Shown: positions 1 to 10,639 of the stretch, one piece after another
Layout: each line of letters begins with the position of its first letter
Numbering within the stretch: position 1 is the first letter of the stretch
From: Citrus sinensis
Lineage: Eukaryota > Streptophyta > Magnoliopsida > Sapindales > Rutaceae
Direction of reading: 5' to 3'
Assembly (NCBI RefSeq): GCF_022201045.2
Contig: NC_068556.1
Coordinates: 21,681,501-21,745,500, forward strand
Length of the DNA stretch: 64,000 nucleotides
The notes under the pieces: generated by a model
Databases searched by the model: none
Told to the model about the DNA's origin: nothing
The model's input: the letters and a program-made list of their open reading frames with translations, nothing else
Translations under genes and position numbers: made by a program

Positions 1-2314
1 AATTACTATGAGAAGTAAAACAAAATGTCAAAAATTTCATCTTTATTTAATAAAATTATAAAAATTATTGAATTTTCAGAAACGCGATTAAAATCACGAG
101 ATACTCTTATCAACTCATTTGATTCATTCTCTTTTGGAAGAAATTATAAGAACTTTGATACGAATGAATTTAGATAAGAAGAAGTAGAAGTCGAAGAAGT
201 TAGTGATAGTTTAGTTTCCAATTTAGAAAGGGAAGTCAAAGAATTAGAGAGAAGAATATGAATTGATTAGAAGGGGAAAGACAACTTCATTCCATTCCTC
301 CCCATTACAAGTCCACTAAGTCTTTTAAATAGACCTGTACACACTCTCAAACTAGAAAAGAGGAAAAACATGTGCAAGTCCAGCAAGCACTACACTTGAA
401 AATAGGAACATGAACACTTAAAATGGAAACATGCACAACCGCCACTGAATACATGCAGCCACTACTATATTTTATTCTAAGACAATAACCTTTTAAAGAA
501 ACTGGAGCCCATATCAAACTCTTGCTCAATTAGTAGGAGATAGTTTGAAATACCTCATTGTTTGCTTAATTAAGAAATAGTACTTTTCGATATTGCTTAC
601 ATCCATTGTTAGTTATGCTTTATATAAAAAAGAAAATGTTATATCTTCCTTATACTGTAAGAAAGTAAGAAGATTCTAAATTCTATAACCAAATATGATA
701 TATTTAGGATTTGCTATTTGCAGCTAAATATGATGCGCTCGACAATTTATAAGGTTGAGACAACAAATTATTAAAATTTTCATAGAGTATCTATAAAATT
801 GTCACATGCACTGGTTTAAAAGGGTGGACTGAGTAAATTTGGAATCGAACTATTTTGTTAGACTAGATTGGGCCTTCTATATGTTTTAAAACGGTTAAGT
901 TCGGTTTTTTAAACAAAAAAAACTTTTAAAAAATCGGTTTTCTCAGTAATTAAAAGTGAGTGACACGTAATGTCTTTTGGACGGAATCAGTAAATTACTT
1001 AGAAACTTTAACGACATCCAACTCATTTGATTCGTTCTCTTATCAAACCAAGCTTTCAATATCAGCAAGCTTCTGCCGTCACCACAGAGCACTGTCGGCG
1101 GCGGGTGTGAAGGCTGATGATTGTGGCGGCAGCAGGTGGTGTCGGTGGTTTTAAAATTTGCAGATTCTTAACTTGTCTGAAGAGAGGAATTTTTGTAATT
1201 AAAGAAAGTAAATTAAAGGCACAGCAATCAGCAAATTTTTTAGATTAAAGAAAATTAAAGGCATCACATCTGTACGTTGGTAACTTGTTTCCACTCGTTT
1301 TCATTTTTCTAGATTTTTAATTTGGTTTTATTATTTTAGTTTACGAATGCCGAGTTTAGCAATTTTCATCCAAGTTTTCACCTAATAACCGGAATAATAA
1401 CAACAAATAGGTGAAATATTCGATCCAATCAACCGAAGCTAGACTTAACTAAAAACAGTCGGGCTTCACAAAAGGTGTTGTTGATCCAATCAATCGAATC
1501 ATGTTCATGCACGTGCTGCACACTCTAAGCCGCCGGCCCAGTGGACTATTCTTTCTTTCAAAGTCTTCTCTTCGTGTTCAATGTATGTGTGACCTTGAAG
1601 CTCGTTATCAGTATGTTTCTTTTTAAATTTTATTTTGTCTTATTTTAATGGTCAACGCCTTTAAGCCATAATATCAAATAATTAAGATAACTTCGATCTT
1701 TTTTTTGTTAAAAAGATAACTTCGATATTCATATATATTAAATAAAATAATAGTTGAAAGTTCCACATGATTACTTTTCTTGTTTGACTTTTATGAAAGT
1801 AAAAAAAAAATAGTGCTTGGTAACTGTTAAAAGTTTAATTAATTATGATTATTTTCATTCAACGTAATGCAATCCAAAATAAGATTCTGCCTTCGTAATG
1901 ATACAATTCCTCCTTATAATTTTTTTATTTATTTTACTCATTATTTTGTAAAGGTTGAGTTTCTTTGTATGCACATATAAATGAGAAAAAAAATTCAAAT
2001 ACACTCAAATTATTTTTAGTTTAAACATTCAACTCCCACAATGTTCAAACAATGTAACTAAGGCTGTTTCCAGTGGAGTTAATAGCGCGCTGTCTTGCAT
2101 TTTAAGACTTTAATGTGACATAAACTTTTTTGAATAAAGTCAATGTGTGGTACTGTTAGTCTGGACATGTTAAGTTGGATTGCAATCAGAACAGAAATGG
2201 GTCTTGGTCAGCTCAACTGTGTCCCACTCACCAATTCGGCCATTTCTTCTCTCGATCCTGTCAAGTAATTCCGCGATTTCCAAACCAATTCAGTAATCTC
2301 TCTCAAAAATTCCA
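1..2314. other. Intergenic region upstream of the carboxylesterase
   Basis: AT-rich DNA with no convincing gene. The only coding-like stretch is a decayed frame on the plus strand from 25 to about 260, listed separately. A 20-bp string near 115 (ACTCATTTGATTCATTCTCT) recurs with one change near 1020. The last ~200 bases before 2315 are the likely promoter and 5' leader of the carboxylesterase; I could not fix a transcription start. Confidence 0.5.
25..260 (+). pseudogene. Decayed short reading frame, unknown origin
   Basis: Reading from ATG at 25 gives 50 codons, then TAA at 175-177. The same frame stays open for 27 more codons, rich in Glu, Lys, Val and Arg with a coiled-coil-like end (SNLEREVKELERRI), to TGA at 258. 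One internal stop in an otherwise protein-like frame suggests a relic, possibly of a mobile element. I do not recognise the family and chance cannot be excluded at this length. Confidence 0.2.
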
Positions 2315-3364
2315 ATGGCTGCTTCAACAAACAAAGAAGTAGCCAAAGAGCTCCTCCCACTGATCAGAGTCTACAAAGATGGGTCAGTTGAGCGGATGAT
2401 GGATTCACCCTACGTGCCTCCAACGCTTGACCCGGATCCTCAATTCGGGGTCTCGTCAAAAGACGTAACCATCTCTCAAAACCCCGCCATATCCGCTCGC
2501 CTCTACCTCCCAAAACTCGCCCAACCCCATCAAAAACTCACCGTTTTGGTCTACTTCCACGGCAGCGCCTTCTGCTTCGAGTCCGCTTTCTCATTTATTG
2601 ACCACAGGTACCTCAACATCTTGGTCTCTCAGTCTCAAGTACTCGCAGTCTCCATTGAATACAGGCTAGCCCCAGAACACCTTCTTCCCGCAGCATATGA
2701 AGACTGCTGGACTGCTTTTCAATGGGTCGCTTCTCATCGTAACCGTAACAGTATCAATCATCATGATCATGATCATCAAAACCACTCCAATGTTATTAAT
2801 AACAAGGAGCCCTGGTTATTGAACCACGGAGATTTTGAGAGACTCTTTATTGGTGGTGACAGCGCCGGAGGCAATATAGTTCATAACATAGCTATGAAAG
2901 CAGGCGAGGATGATCAAGAGTCTTTATTGAAGGAGGGCACTGGTGTTCGGATTTTGGGAGCATTTCTAGTGCACCCTTTCTTCTGGGGCTCCGGTCCAGT
3001 TGGTTCAGAATCAGATGTTAGTGATAATTATGATCACAAGAAGCGTTTGGAATATTTGATTTGGGAATTTGTTTATCCAACGGCGCCTGGTGGTATTGAT
3101 AATCCGATGATCAATCCTGTTGGTTCAGGTAAGCCGAGTTTGGCTAAGCTTGCTTGTTCGAGGATGCTGGTCTGCGTTGCTGGGAAGGATTCGCTGAGGG
3201 ACAGAGGTGTTTTGTATGTTAATGCTGTGAAGGGAAGTGGGTTTGGAGGAGAAGTGGAGTTTTTTGAAGTGAAGGGAGAGGATCATGTTTTCCATATCAC
3301 CAATCCTGACTCTGAAAATGCTAAGAAAATGTTCAACCGCTTGGCCTCTTTTCTTACCAAATAA
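2315..3364 (+). CDS. Probable carboxylesterase, plant CXE family (alpha/beta hydrolase fold 3)
   Basis: Intronless 349-residue protein of the plant CXE family (the group containing CXE2/7/12/13 and 2-hydroxyisoflavanone dehydratase), close to the usual 310-345 residues. Expected activity is hydrolysis of small esters in the cytosol; the substrate cannot be read from sequence. The nucleophile elbow GDSAGG places Ser183, with Asp292 (AGKDSLRD) and His324 (GEDHVFH) completing the triad. The oxyanion loop reads HGSA at 82-85 where the family has HGG followed by Gly or Ala, so its second Gly is Ser. A His/Asn/Asp-rich insertion at about 141-162 lengthens a surface loop. The histidine lost in gibberellin receptors (GID1) is present, arguing for an enzyme. 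No signal peptide is visible. The ATG at 2315 is chosen because the next in-frame Met would cut the conserved N-terminus. Confidence 0.93.
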   Translation: MAASTNKEVAKELLPLIRVYKDGSVERMMDSPYVPPTLDPDPQFGVSSKDVTISQNPAISARLYLPKLAQPHQKLTVLVYFHGSAFCFESAFSFIDHRYLNILVSQSQVLAVSIEYRLAPEHLLPAAYEDCWTAFQWVASHRNRNSINHHDHDHQNHSNVINNKEPWLLNHGDFERLFIGGDSAGGNIVHNIAMKAGEDDQESLLKEGTGVRILGAFLVHPFFWGSGPVGSESDVSDNYDHKKRLEYLIWEFVYPTAPGGIDNPMINPVGSGKPSLAKLACSRMLVCVAGKDSLRDRGVLYVNAVKGSGFGGEVEFFEVKGEDHVFHITNPDSENAKKMFNRLASFLTK

Positions 3365-4267
3365 CTGAAACTTTTTCCCCCTCTTTTGTTCATGTGTATT
3401 ATGAATAAATGCTTGCTTGGCTAGGCAGGGTATTTATACTCATTTGTATTGGAATAATATTGCACACAATCCAAAAAAATCTACCATGGATTTCATTGTC
3501 TCGTACGCAGGCGCTAAATTGTACTCTTTTATAACTTTATATGTTGTACCACAAGGCATTATTCTGAACAAAGTATTAAGCTTGGCGTAATTCTCAAACA
3601 TGCAATAAGATTCTTAGTTTGAGTCCATTCAGCTGCCCTTTAATCCATTCCTTCTTACTGATTTGATCACCTGTCTAGTTATGCTTAACTTCGATGAATT
3701 ATTTGAGGAATTGGCTGCAATTTTTTTTTTTTTTTTGGGGGAGACAAGTTCAATCTTATATATTTAAAGAGATCACCAATGGGAAAAACGACTCTGCACT
3801 TATCTGTAGTTCAATTGTGACCATGACTTATTTTTTTTTTTTTTTTTGAAATAACGACCATGACTTAAAAAGATAGATGTTATCCTTGCAATTGTCCATT
3901 GTTTGGATAATGGATGATTTCAATTGAAAATTGCACCTGTGTAGAAACATTCACTGGATTGGATTGGTTTCCATATATTGCTAGGAATATTTATCATCAA
4001 TTTAATGGGTTGGGTATCATAGCCAAAATTCGATAGTTTAAATTTAATATGGGTTCAAATGTATCAGACTGAAGGAACAATATTTTGCCTTATGACTTAC
4101 AAGTTGTACTAGTAATTACTTATACAAACTTGAACTCAGCTGGTTGTCAACAAGATAAGTATGACTTCGATCAAAGTACAGTCATTTTGGCAGAAAAAAT
4201 TCTCCTGTAAATTTTAATGTGCATGATTTTTGTTTCTAATCGCCCTCTGTTTTGCTTACTGGCAACT
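3365..4267. other. Intergenic region
   Basis: Contains the carboxylesterase 3' flank, with an AATAAA-like string at about 3403 that may serve polyadenylation. Two T-rich runs (3720-3736 and 3831-3847) are each near a 'gaccatgactta'-type string. No coding signal was found on either strand. Confidence 0.5.
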
Positions 4268-4912
4268 GATATATGGAGCATTTGGTGCATCTTTGCTGAG
4301 CTTTCAACCGTGAAGCCTCTGACCTGGGAAGAATGTAGTCCATCAGCTTGACCTCATGAATGATCTGTTGGAAACTCCATCTTCTGAAGCCATTGCCAGG
4401 GTCTGTTTGCTATGAGGGTTTCATATGCAGTGTCACACTGTTTCACATCTTCGTCTTTTCATTTTGTTTATTGAATCATTGACAGTACACTGCAGGTACG
4501 AAATGAGAAAAATCGGAGATACTAAACCAGCAGGCGGAAGAAGAAGCCAATCCCTTTCTCCCAGAAGTTCCTTAATGCATATCCACTTGCACTTCAGTTA
4601 TAGCATAAAGAACGTTGGCATTTGAGCTCAAGGATCGGCCTACCACGGAGAAGGTAATTTTTAGTGGCTCTTTGTATATCAACTTTTTTACATGTACACT
4701 CTTCTTATAACAGAAATCCTCTTGGGTCCTCCTGCACCGTATCAGGCCCTTGCAGATCCATCCACATATTTTAAGGTTTAGCTAATGTTGAGAAACGGCC
4801 CTCTGCTCAGCCAGTTACCAAGATGGAAATTGAATTCGAGAGAGCTCATATATCAAGAAATTTGGAGTACCATGCTCAAATGTTACTAGAGTTCTTAAAA
4901 GGCGTTGAGGCT
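4268..4912 (+). pseudogene. C-terminal fragment of a TDY-type MAP kinase gene, broken, introns still recognisable
   Basis: Three exon-like blocks match, in order, the last part of a plant TDY-class MAP kinase (MPK8/9/15/16/20 group). Block A, 4268-4400, reads DIWS then FAEL..KPL, and in a shifted frame HQLDLM.DLL.TPSSEAIAR. Block B, 4496-4653, begins VRNEK-like after a TGCAG acceptor and ends near FELKDRPTTEK before GTAATT. Block C, 4746-4912, begins ALADPS.YFK after ATCAG and continues SAQPVTKMEIEFERAHIS, then LEYHAQMLLEFLKG. Splice signals between the blocks survive, so it arose by DNA duplication and not from an mRNA copy. Several frameshifts, an early stop, loss of about 10 residues in block C and absence of the kinase N-lobe make it non-functional. 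Confidence 0.8.
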
Positions 4913-6715
4913 TGTTTATGGTCAATTAGAAAATTAAATAAACGGGACAATATAAAGAACAAAATACAAATAATTATATGATTCAACGCTTATCATAAGT
5001 TTACGGAGTCAAAAGAGTAATTTTCACTATTCAATAATAATTACAATAAAAAAAAAATTTTAGCTATTTGCCTCTGGATTTTTGCTTGCCCATTATGCAT
5101 TAAGGGTTTTCTATTTATAATATAATTTTTCAATATTCTAAGTCACTGATATCTCCTTAATCTAATCTGCTTCCACTACTTATTTAGAATTCGATTCGAA
5201 GTCTATATTTATTTCCTTCTTAAAGTTGGTATCTGAAATTTCTAGATTTCTTTTTTTCTCACCGTCACTTTATCTTGTACGTGCATGCTCCATTTTAATT
5301 AATTATTTGACTTTTCATGCTCCATACTCCATGTCTTATTCTTACTTTGCAACGCCCACTTTCACTTTTCATACTTTTTACTGTATACTCCATGCTCTAT
5401 ACTCTTTAATTAATTATTTTATACTTCATGCTCCGTGAAACCGTGCTTCATGTTCCATGCTCTTTAATTGATTATTTTACTTTTCATGCTCCATGCTCCA
5501 CTTTTGTGCATAGCTTTGTATGCTTCACTCTTGTGCATACTTTACTTTTCCCGATAACAGTTGTCATCTAACTCTTTTGGAGCTTGATTTTCAAAACTTA
5601 ACAAAGTTATCCTGTCACCTATATATATTGGTTGCTGCCTCTTCTACATACCAACCATGCTAATTCTCACTTATATAAATTGTTCGTTTTCTCTTCTATT
5701 CAACAACCAACTTTTATTCCATCTCTTTTCAAGTTTAGGTTACCCAAATCTTTGGTGAGTATTTGCTGTTGTTTTTTTTTATCCTTAAGATCAATAATGT
5801 CTTTAAATTCTCAGGATTTCTCTGACTTATGAGTTTTGTGATATATGATAGAAGAAGATGATTATCGGCCTATAGTTATTAGCTAATCAACCAATAATTG
5901 TAAAGTTTGCCCCTGCTTTTTTTCCCCCTCCTATTTCTATTGGGTAGAGCAGAGATGAAGAGGTTGATCATATGAGTGAAATGTCACTCAAATCCTTTTG
6001 GATCTCTTATCGTATACCTTGTTCCATTACTTGGAAAGGATTGGAGAAAATGATAAAACATAGTCATCCTCCTCTAAGAGTTGTCACCATGCATCTTGAC
6101 TTTTTTTACGCATGGTGTCAGAGTTCTTTTCCACTTTTTTTTTCTTAGGTATATGTTTAGCAATTTTATGTGCGCTGCTGCTCAATTGAACCCAATTGTA
6201 TAGTGTGTAGATTCTTTAGAAACAAATAAACCTTTCTGGCCTGATGTTCCAACAATTTCAATTGCTTTACCAACTGATGGTTATTTCTAATCCTAATAGG
6301 GGGCCCTCCTATTAAGGGTTGTTATTACATGCACATTTAGCCTAAACTTCCTTTGTTGATTGTTCCAAAGAAATCTCTTGGCAGGTCTTGAAAAGTCTCG
6401 TGGTTTTTTTACTGGTGGAGATTGGGAATTTGGGGAAGTTAGTGACATAAATCTCGAATGCTGGTTTCAAACACATTTTTATACCCCGAGTAATTGTTTA
6501 GGTAATACTTTAATGTCTCATTCTGCAATTTCACTAACTTTATTTCTCTTTTCTTTTTCTTTTTTTAGTTTTAAACCAGTAGAAAATTCAATTGCTAGCA
6601 AAGAATTGTTCTCAATCAAATTTTCAACAATCTATTAATAAAAGCATTTTTGTTCAATTACTTCAGTATATCATTCTTAATAAGTTTAGTTTCCTAGTCT
6701 CGTAAGAGAACAACA

Positions 6716-6890
6716 GGAAAAGCTAAAAATAAATTCCTAGTGGCAGGAAAAAATTAAGTAAATTCTTGGTGGCAGGAAAAAGTTAACTAAATTTTAGGTG
6801 GCAGGAAAGTCAAGTAAATTCTTTGTGCTGGGAAAGAGTTAAAGAAATTCCTAGTGGTAGAAAAAAGTAAAAGAAGTTTGTGGTGGGAAA
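6716..6890. repeat. ~29-bp degenerate tandem repeat in the foldback spacer
   Basis: About six imperfect units of roughly 27-31 bp, each with a core like TAAATTCCTAGTGGCAGG followed by an A-rich run. Units start near 6716, 6747, 6776, 6805, 6832 and 6861. It lies just inside the right arm of the foldback. Confidence 0.75.
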
Positions 6891-7429
6891 TTAAGGTATT
6901 TATATGACTAGGTTTGTCATTTTCTCCAGTCCTTTCTAGAGAAATGGAGCGAGGTATACCATAAAAGATTCGAAGGGATTCGACTAACAATTCACTAATA
7001 CGATTAACTTCTTCATTTATGCTCCACCTAGTAAAAATAAGAGGAGAGAAAAAAAAACAAGTAGAGGTAAAATTTACAATGAGTGGTTGACCAGCTACAG
7101 GCCGATAATTATCCTCTCTTATAGGATATCTCAAACCTCATAAATTAGAGAAATCGTGAGAATCTAAAGACATTATTGATATAGTGACTAAGGATTGAAA
7201 AAAAAAACAATATCAAATACTCACCAAAGATTTGGGTAACCTAAACTTGAGAAGAGAGAAAGAAAGTTGGTTGTTGAATGAAAGAGAAAACATTCCAATT
7301 TATATAAGTGAGAATTAGCTTGGTTAGTGGGTAGAAAAGGCAGCAACTAATTTATATACTTAAGGAGATAACTTTTTTAAGTATTGAAAATCAAGCTTCA
7401 AAAGAGTTGGAGGGCAACTGTTATAAAAA

Positions 7430-7590
7430 AAAGTGAAATATACATAGCCATGCACAAGAGTGAAGTATGCATAGCCATGCACAAGAGTGAAGCATGCAAA
7501 GCCAAGTACAAAAGTGGAGTATGAAGCAAAAAGCATGAAAGGAAAAGTGAAGCATGCAAAACCATGCACAAAAAACGGAGCAAGAAGCAT
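7430..7590. repeat. ~28-bp degenerate tandem repeats in the right foldback arm
   Basis: Units resembling CATAGCCATGCACAAGAGTG followed by AAGTATG repeat about three times at 7440-7515, then decay into related A/G-rich copies. The left arm (about 5440-5560) carries the complementary, shorter array, so copy number changed after the two arms separated. Confidence 0.65.
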
Positions 7591-8313
7591 GAAAGGTGAA
7601 AGTAGGCCATGCAAAGTAAGAATTAAACATAGCACATTGAGCATGAAATATAAAAAGTAAAATAATTAATTAAAGAGCATGGAGCATAGAGCAAGACGCA
7701 TGAAAAGTGAAAGTGGGTCATGCAAAATAAGAATAAAACATGAAAATAAAAATAAATAATTAAAGTGAAATAAAGCATAGAGCATAGAGCATGAAAGTCA
7801 AATAATTAATAAAAATGGAGTATGCGTATACAAGATAAAGCAACGGTGAACAAAAAAAAAATCTAAAAGGCTCATAGACCAACTTTGAGAAGAAGCTAAA
7901 TATAGACTCCAGATTAAACTCTAATTAAATAGTGGAAGCAGATCATAATAAGGAGATATCAACGACTTAGAATACTAAAAAATTGTACCATAAATAGAAA
8001 GTCCTTAATGCATATTGTCCTTAATCGTTTAATAGTTTATGAAACTAGTATTGTTGCATTAACTTTCTTCTTAGTACATATTGTAAAAAAGCAATTGTTT
8101 TCAGTTGCTTAGAAAGATCAAGTTAATTATGTGGATGTGCCGTTGAATTTCTATTGGGAACTGCTACCTTAAAGAAGCTCTTTCTCTATTTTGTGTTTTT
8201 GATTCAATATTAGAAAAATCATACTGATTAAAACAACCTCAAATTTGAAAATTTTTATATTTTGAAGTATGCTAAAAACACCTCTGATGTGAAGGTTGTG
8301 ATTTATTTATATA

Positions 8314-8953
8314 CTAGAAAATAAAAGCGCGCTTTACGCGGCTTTGAAAAAAGGATTTTGTATTATCCTTTTTTTTTACTTTACATTTGATGAAACTGAT
8401 AAAAAATATGAATTAATTTTTTTTAAATGAGGCATACTTATAAAAAATAAAAAAAAGTTATTAGCCAGCAATACAAATAAAGAAGCAACATAAGATAAAG
8501 AATAAAATGAGATAATATATTATAAAGTGATTTTATTCATTCCAATTGTGTGTGTACAAAACAAAAAGATGAGTTCTCCTTTTATAGTTACATAATCACT
8601 CCATGAAATTAATGAAAAATTATGGATCATAATTGCTTGTGAGATAATGAGAGTTATAGAGAAGCTAAAAGTTGCTAATGGGAGATAGTGGGGAGACTAA
8701 GAGATATATGTTATGAACATCTATATTTATTTTCATAAATTCATAACACTCCCCCTTGGATGTTCATTACAAAGAATATGCCTCATTAAAATCTTTACAT
8801 AATTGTTATTGTGTAATAACAATCAAATTAATTATGAGAAGATGAAAAGCCAAATTTAAAAGAAAATTTCTCTATTTATTAGATAATAGAGATTATACAA
8901 AGATGAAAAATGGTGATGCCACATCATCTCCTCAAGTCCCAACTTTATATAGA
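8314..8953 (-). mobile_element. Non-autonomous Helitron, copy 1
   Basis: Read on the minus strand the element begins TCTATATAAAG (8953 downward), preceded by A, and ends in CTAG at 8317-8314, followed by T. Just inside the 3' end is a short GC-rich hairpin (CCGCGTAAAGCGCGC) about 8 nt before CTAG. These are the hallmarks of Helitrons: 5' TC, 3' hairpin plus CTRR, insertion between A and T, no target duplication. At 640 bp with no Rep/helicase frame it must depend on proteins encoded elsewhere. Confidence 0.8.
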
Positions 8954-8955
8954 TA

Positions 8956-9768
8956 CTAGAAAATAGAACCGCGCTTCACGCGGCTTTGAAAAAAAAATTA
9001 GTATTATTCTTTTTTCTTATTTTACACTTGATGAAACTGATAAAAAAATATGAATTAATTTTTTTTTAAGATGAGGCAGTCTTATAAAAAACAAAAAAAG
9101 CTATTAGCCAGCAATACAAATAAAAAAGCAATGCAAGATAAAAAATAAAATGAGAGAATATATTTATAGAGTGATTTTATTCATTCCAATTATGTGTGTA
9201 CAAAACAAAAAGATAGAATCTCCTTTTATAGTTACACAATCACTCCATGAAATTAATGAAAAATTATGGATCATAATTTCTTGTGAGATAGTGGGAGTTA
9301 AAGGTTGCTAATGAGAGATAGTGGGGAGAATAAGAGATATATGTTATGAACATCTACCTTTATTTTAATAAATTCATAACACTCTCCTTTGAATGTTCAT
9401 TACAAAGAATATGTCTCATTAAAATCTTTACATAATTGTTATTGTGTAATAAGAATCAAATTAATTATGAGAAGATGAAAAGCCAAATCTAAAAAAAAAT
9501 TCTCTATTTATTAGATAATAGAGAATATACAAAGATGAGAAATTGTGATGCCACATCACCTCCTCAAGTCCCACTTGGATGTTCATTATAAAGAATATGT
9601 CTCATTAAAATCTTTACATAATTGTTATTGTGTAATAACAATCAAATTAATTATGAGAAGATGAAAAACCAAATTTAAAAGAAAATTTCTCTATTTATTA
9701 GATAATAGAGAATATACAAAGATGAGAAATTGTGATGCCACATCACCTCCTGAAGTCTCAGCTTTATA

Positions 9769-9784
<16 letters not shown>
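8956..9784 (-). mobile_element. Non-autonomous Helitron, copy 2, with internal duplication
   Basis: Highly similar to its neighbour (8314-8953) over most of its length, in the same orientation. Minus-strand 5' end is TCTATATA at 9784 downward and 3' end is CTAG at 8959-8956, with hairpin CCGCGTGAAGCGCGG next to it. Only two bases (TA) separate it from the neighbouring copy, which is what insertion of one copy at the AT target beside the other would give. A 186-bp segment (about 9390-9575) is repeated at 9576-9761, making this copy longer. The 5' end merges with a short TA/TAGA microsatellite at 9766-9802. Confidence 0.8.
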
Positions 9785-9799
<15 letters not shown>

Positions 9800-9802
9800 A
9801 GA

Positions 9803-10500
9803 TTGTTTGCAATGCATTGACCATTTGATGAAGAAATTCTTAAACAAATCAAAGTTAATATAATCAATTAATGTGTATATAATATGTGTAATTAAATTTA
9901 ATATAATTATTACTTGTATATATTATCTATTTTAAAATATTTTATTTTTTTGTTTGAAATCTAAATAGGTTTAAATTTTTCTACAGTTTGGATGAGTTTA
10001 AATTTAATATGTGTAATTAATTTTTTTTTTTGTTGTCTGAATGACTTTTTTTTAATATTTTAATATAAATGGTATATTTTTATTTTTATCAATAAAAACA
10101 TCTTAATTATATTTATTTGATATTTGTTTCCTTATAAATCAAAATAAAAAAGAATTAGATTTTATAATTTAGAAAATAAATATATTCTAAAATATAATAT
10201 TTACTTTTTATTCCGACCTTTTCTAATTTAGATAAAAATCATAAAAATCTACATTTTCTATTAAGATGTACTTATGTAAAAATTAAAAATTAAACATAGA
10301 TTGCAAAAATAGACAATTTTTAAAAATATCAAAAATCAATAAAATTTCATAATTGAGACGTGTGACAAATAATAAATAATCCGAAAGTTTACTTCCGTCA
10401 ATTTTTTTTTTAAAAAAAGATGTACACGTGTCATGACAGAAAAGGTGCATGTTGAATACATCTACGTTCGAGTAACAGCAGAGGCATCTGAAAAGCAATC
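9803..10500. other. AT-rich intergenic DNA and distal RPS16 promoter
   Basis: Very AT-rich with many A and T runs and no reading frame of note. An ACACGTG G-box-like string lies at about 10433. Confidence 0.5.
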
Positions 10501-10516
10501 ACAGCCGTCCATAAAA

Positions 10517-10580
10517 AAACCCTAATTTCGCAACAACTCCTCATATATCAATCTTCATTTCAGCATCAGTTCTAGGGTTT
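10517..10580 (+). promoter_or_regulatory. Telo-box motifs upstream of ribosomal protein S16
   Basis: AAACCCTAA at 10517-10525 and the inverted form TAGGGTTT at about 10573-10580 lie 60-120 bases upstream of the RPS16 start codon. In plants such telo-boxes near the transcription start are a known feature of ribosomal-protein and other translation-machinery genes, where they drive expression in dividing cells. The second copy may lie in the 5' leader. Confidence 0.7.
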
Positions 10581-10639
10581 CAACTTTCAAGCACCAAGGG
10601 CTCACACAACACAAACACACACTAAGCACTGATCCCAAC

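Larger units (their letters stand above)
5088..8022. mobile_element. Large foldback (long inverted repeat) element, ~3 kb
   Basis: Two diverged inverted arms of roughly 1 kb, about 5088-6085 and 6895-8022, flank a spacer of about 800 bp. Paired landmarks: AGGTTACCCAAATCTTTGGT at 5736 on plus and on minus near 7230; ATTATCGGCCT near 5860 and on minus near 7110; ATGCATTAAGG at about 5096 and on minus near 8010. Both arms carry the same run of 'catgctcca'-type degenerate repeats. Both also carry a matching ATG (5798 on plus, about 7170 on minus) opening MSL.S.DFS, which ends quickly. Structure suggests a foldback or long-TIR Mutator-like element, but no transposase and no target duplication were found, so ends are approximate. 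Confidence 0.65.

Noticed and set aside
7430..7590. CRISPR-like array of ~28-bp repeats
   Set aside because: Units are contiguous without unique spacers, degenerate, and in a plant nuclear foldback; a minisatellite.
5088..8022. Endogenous pararetrovirus fragment
   Set aside because: The inverted arms and a weak protein-like frame raised the idea, but no reverse transcriptase, protease, movement-protein or primer-binding motif could be recognised.
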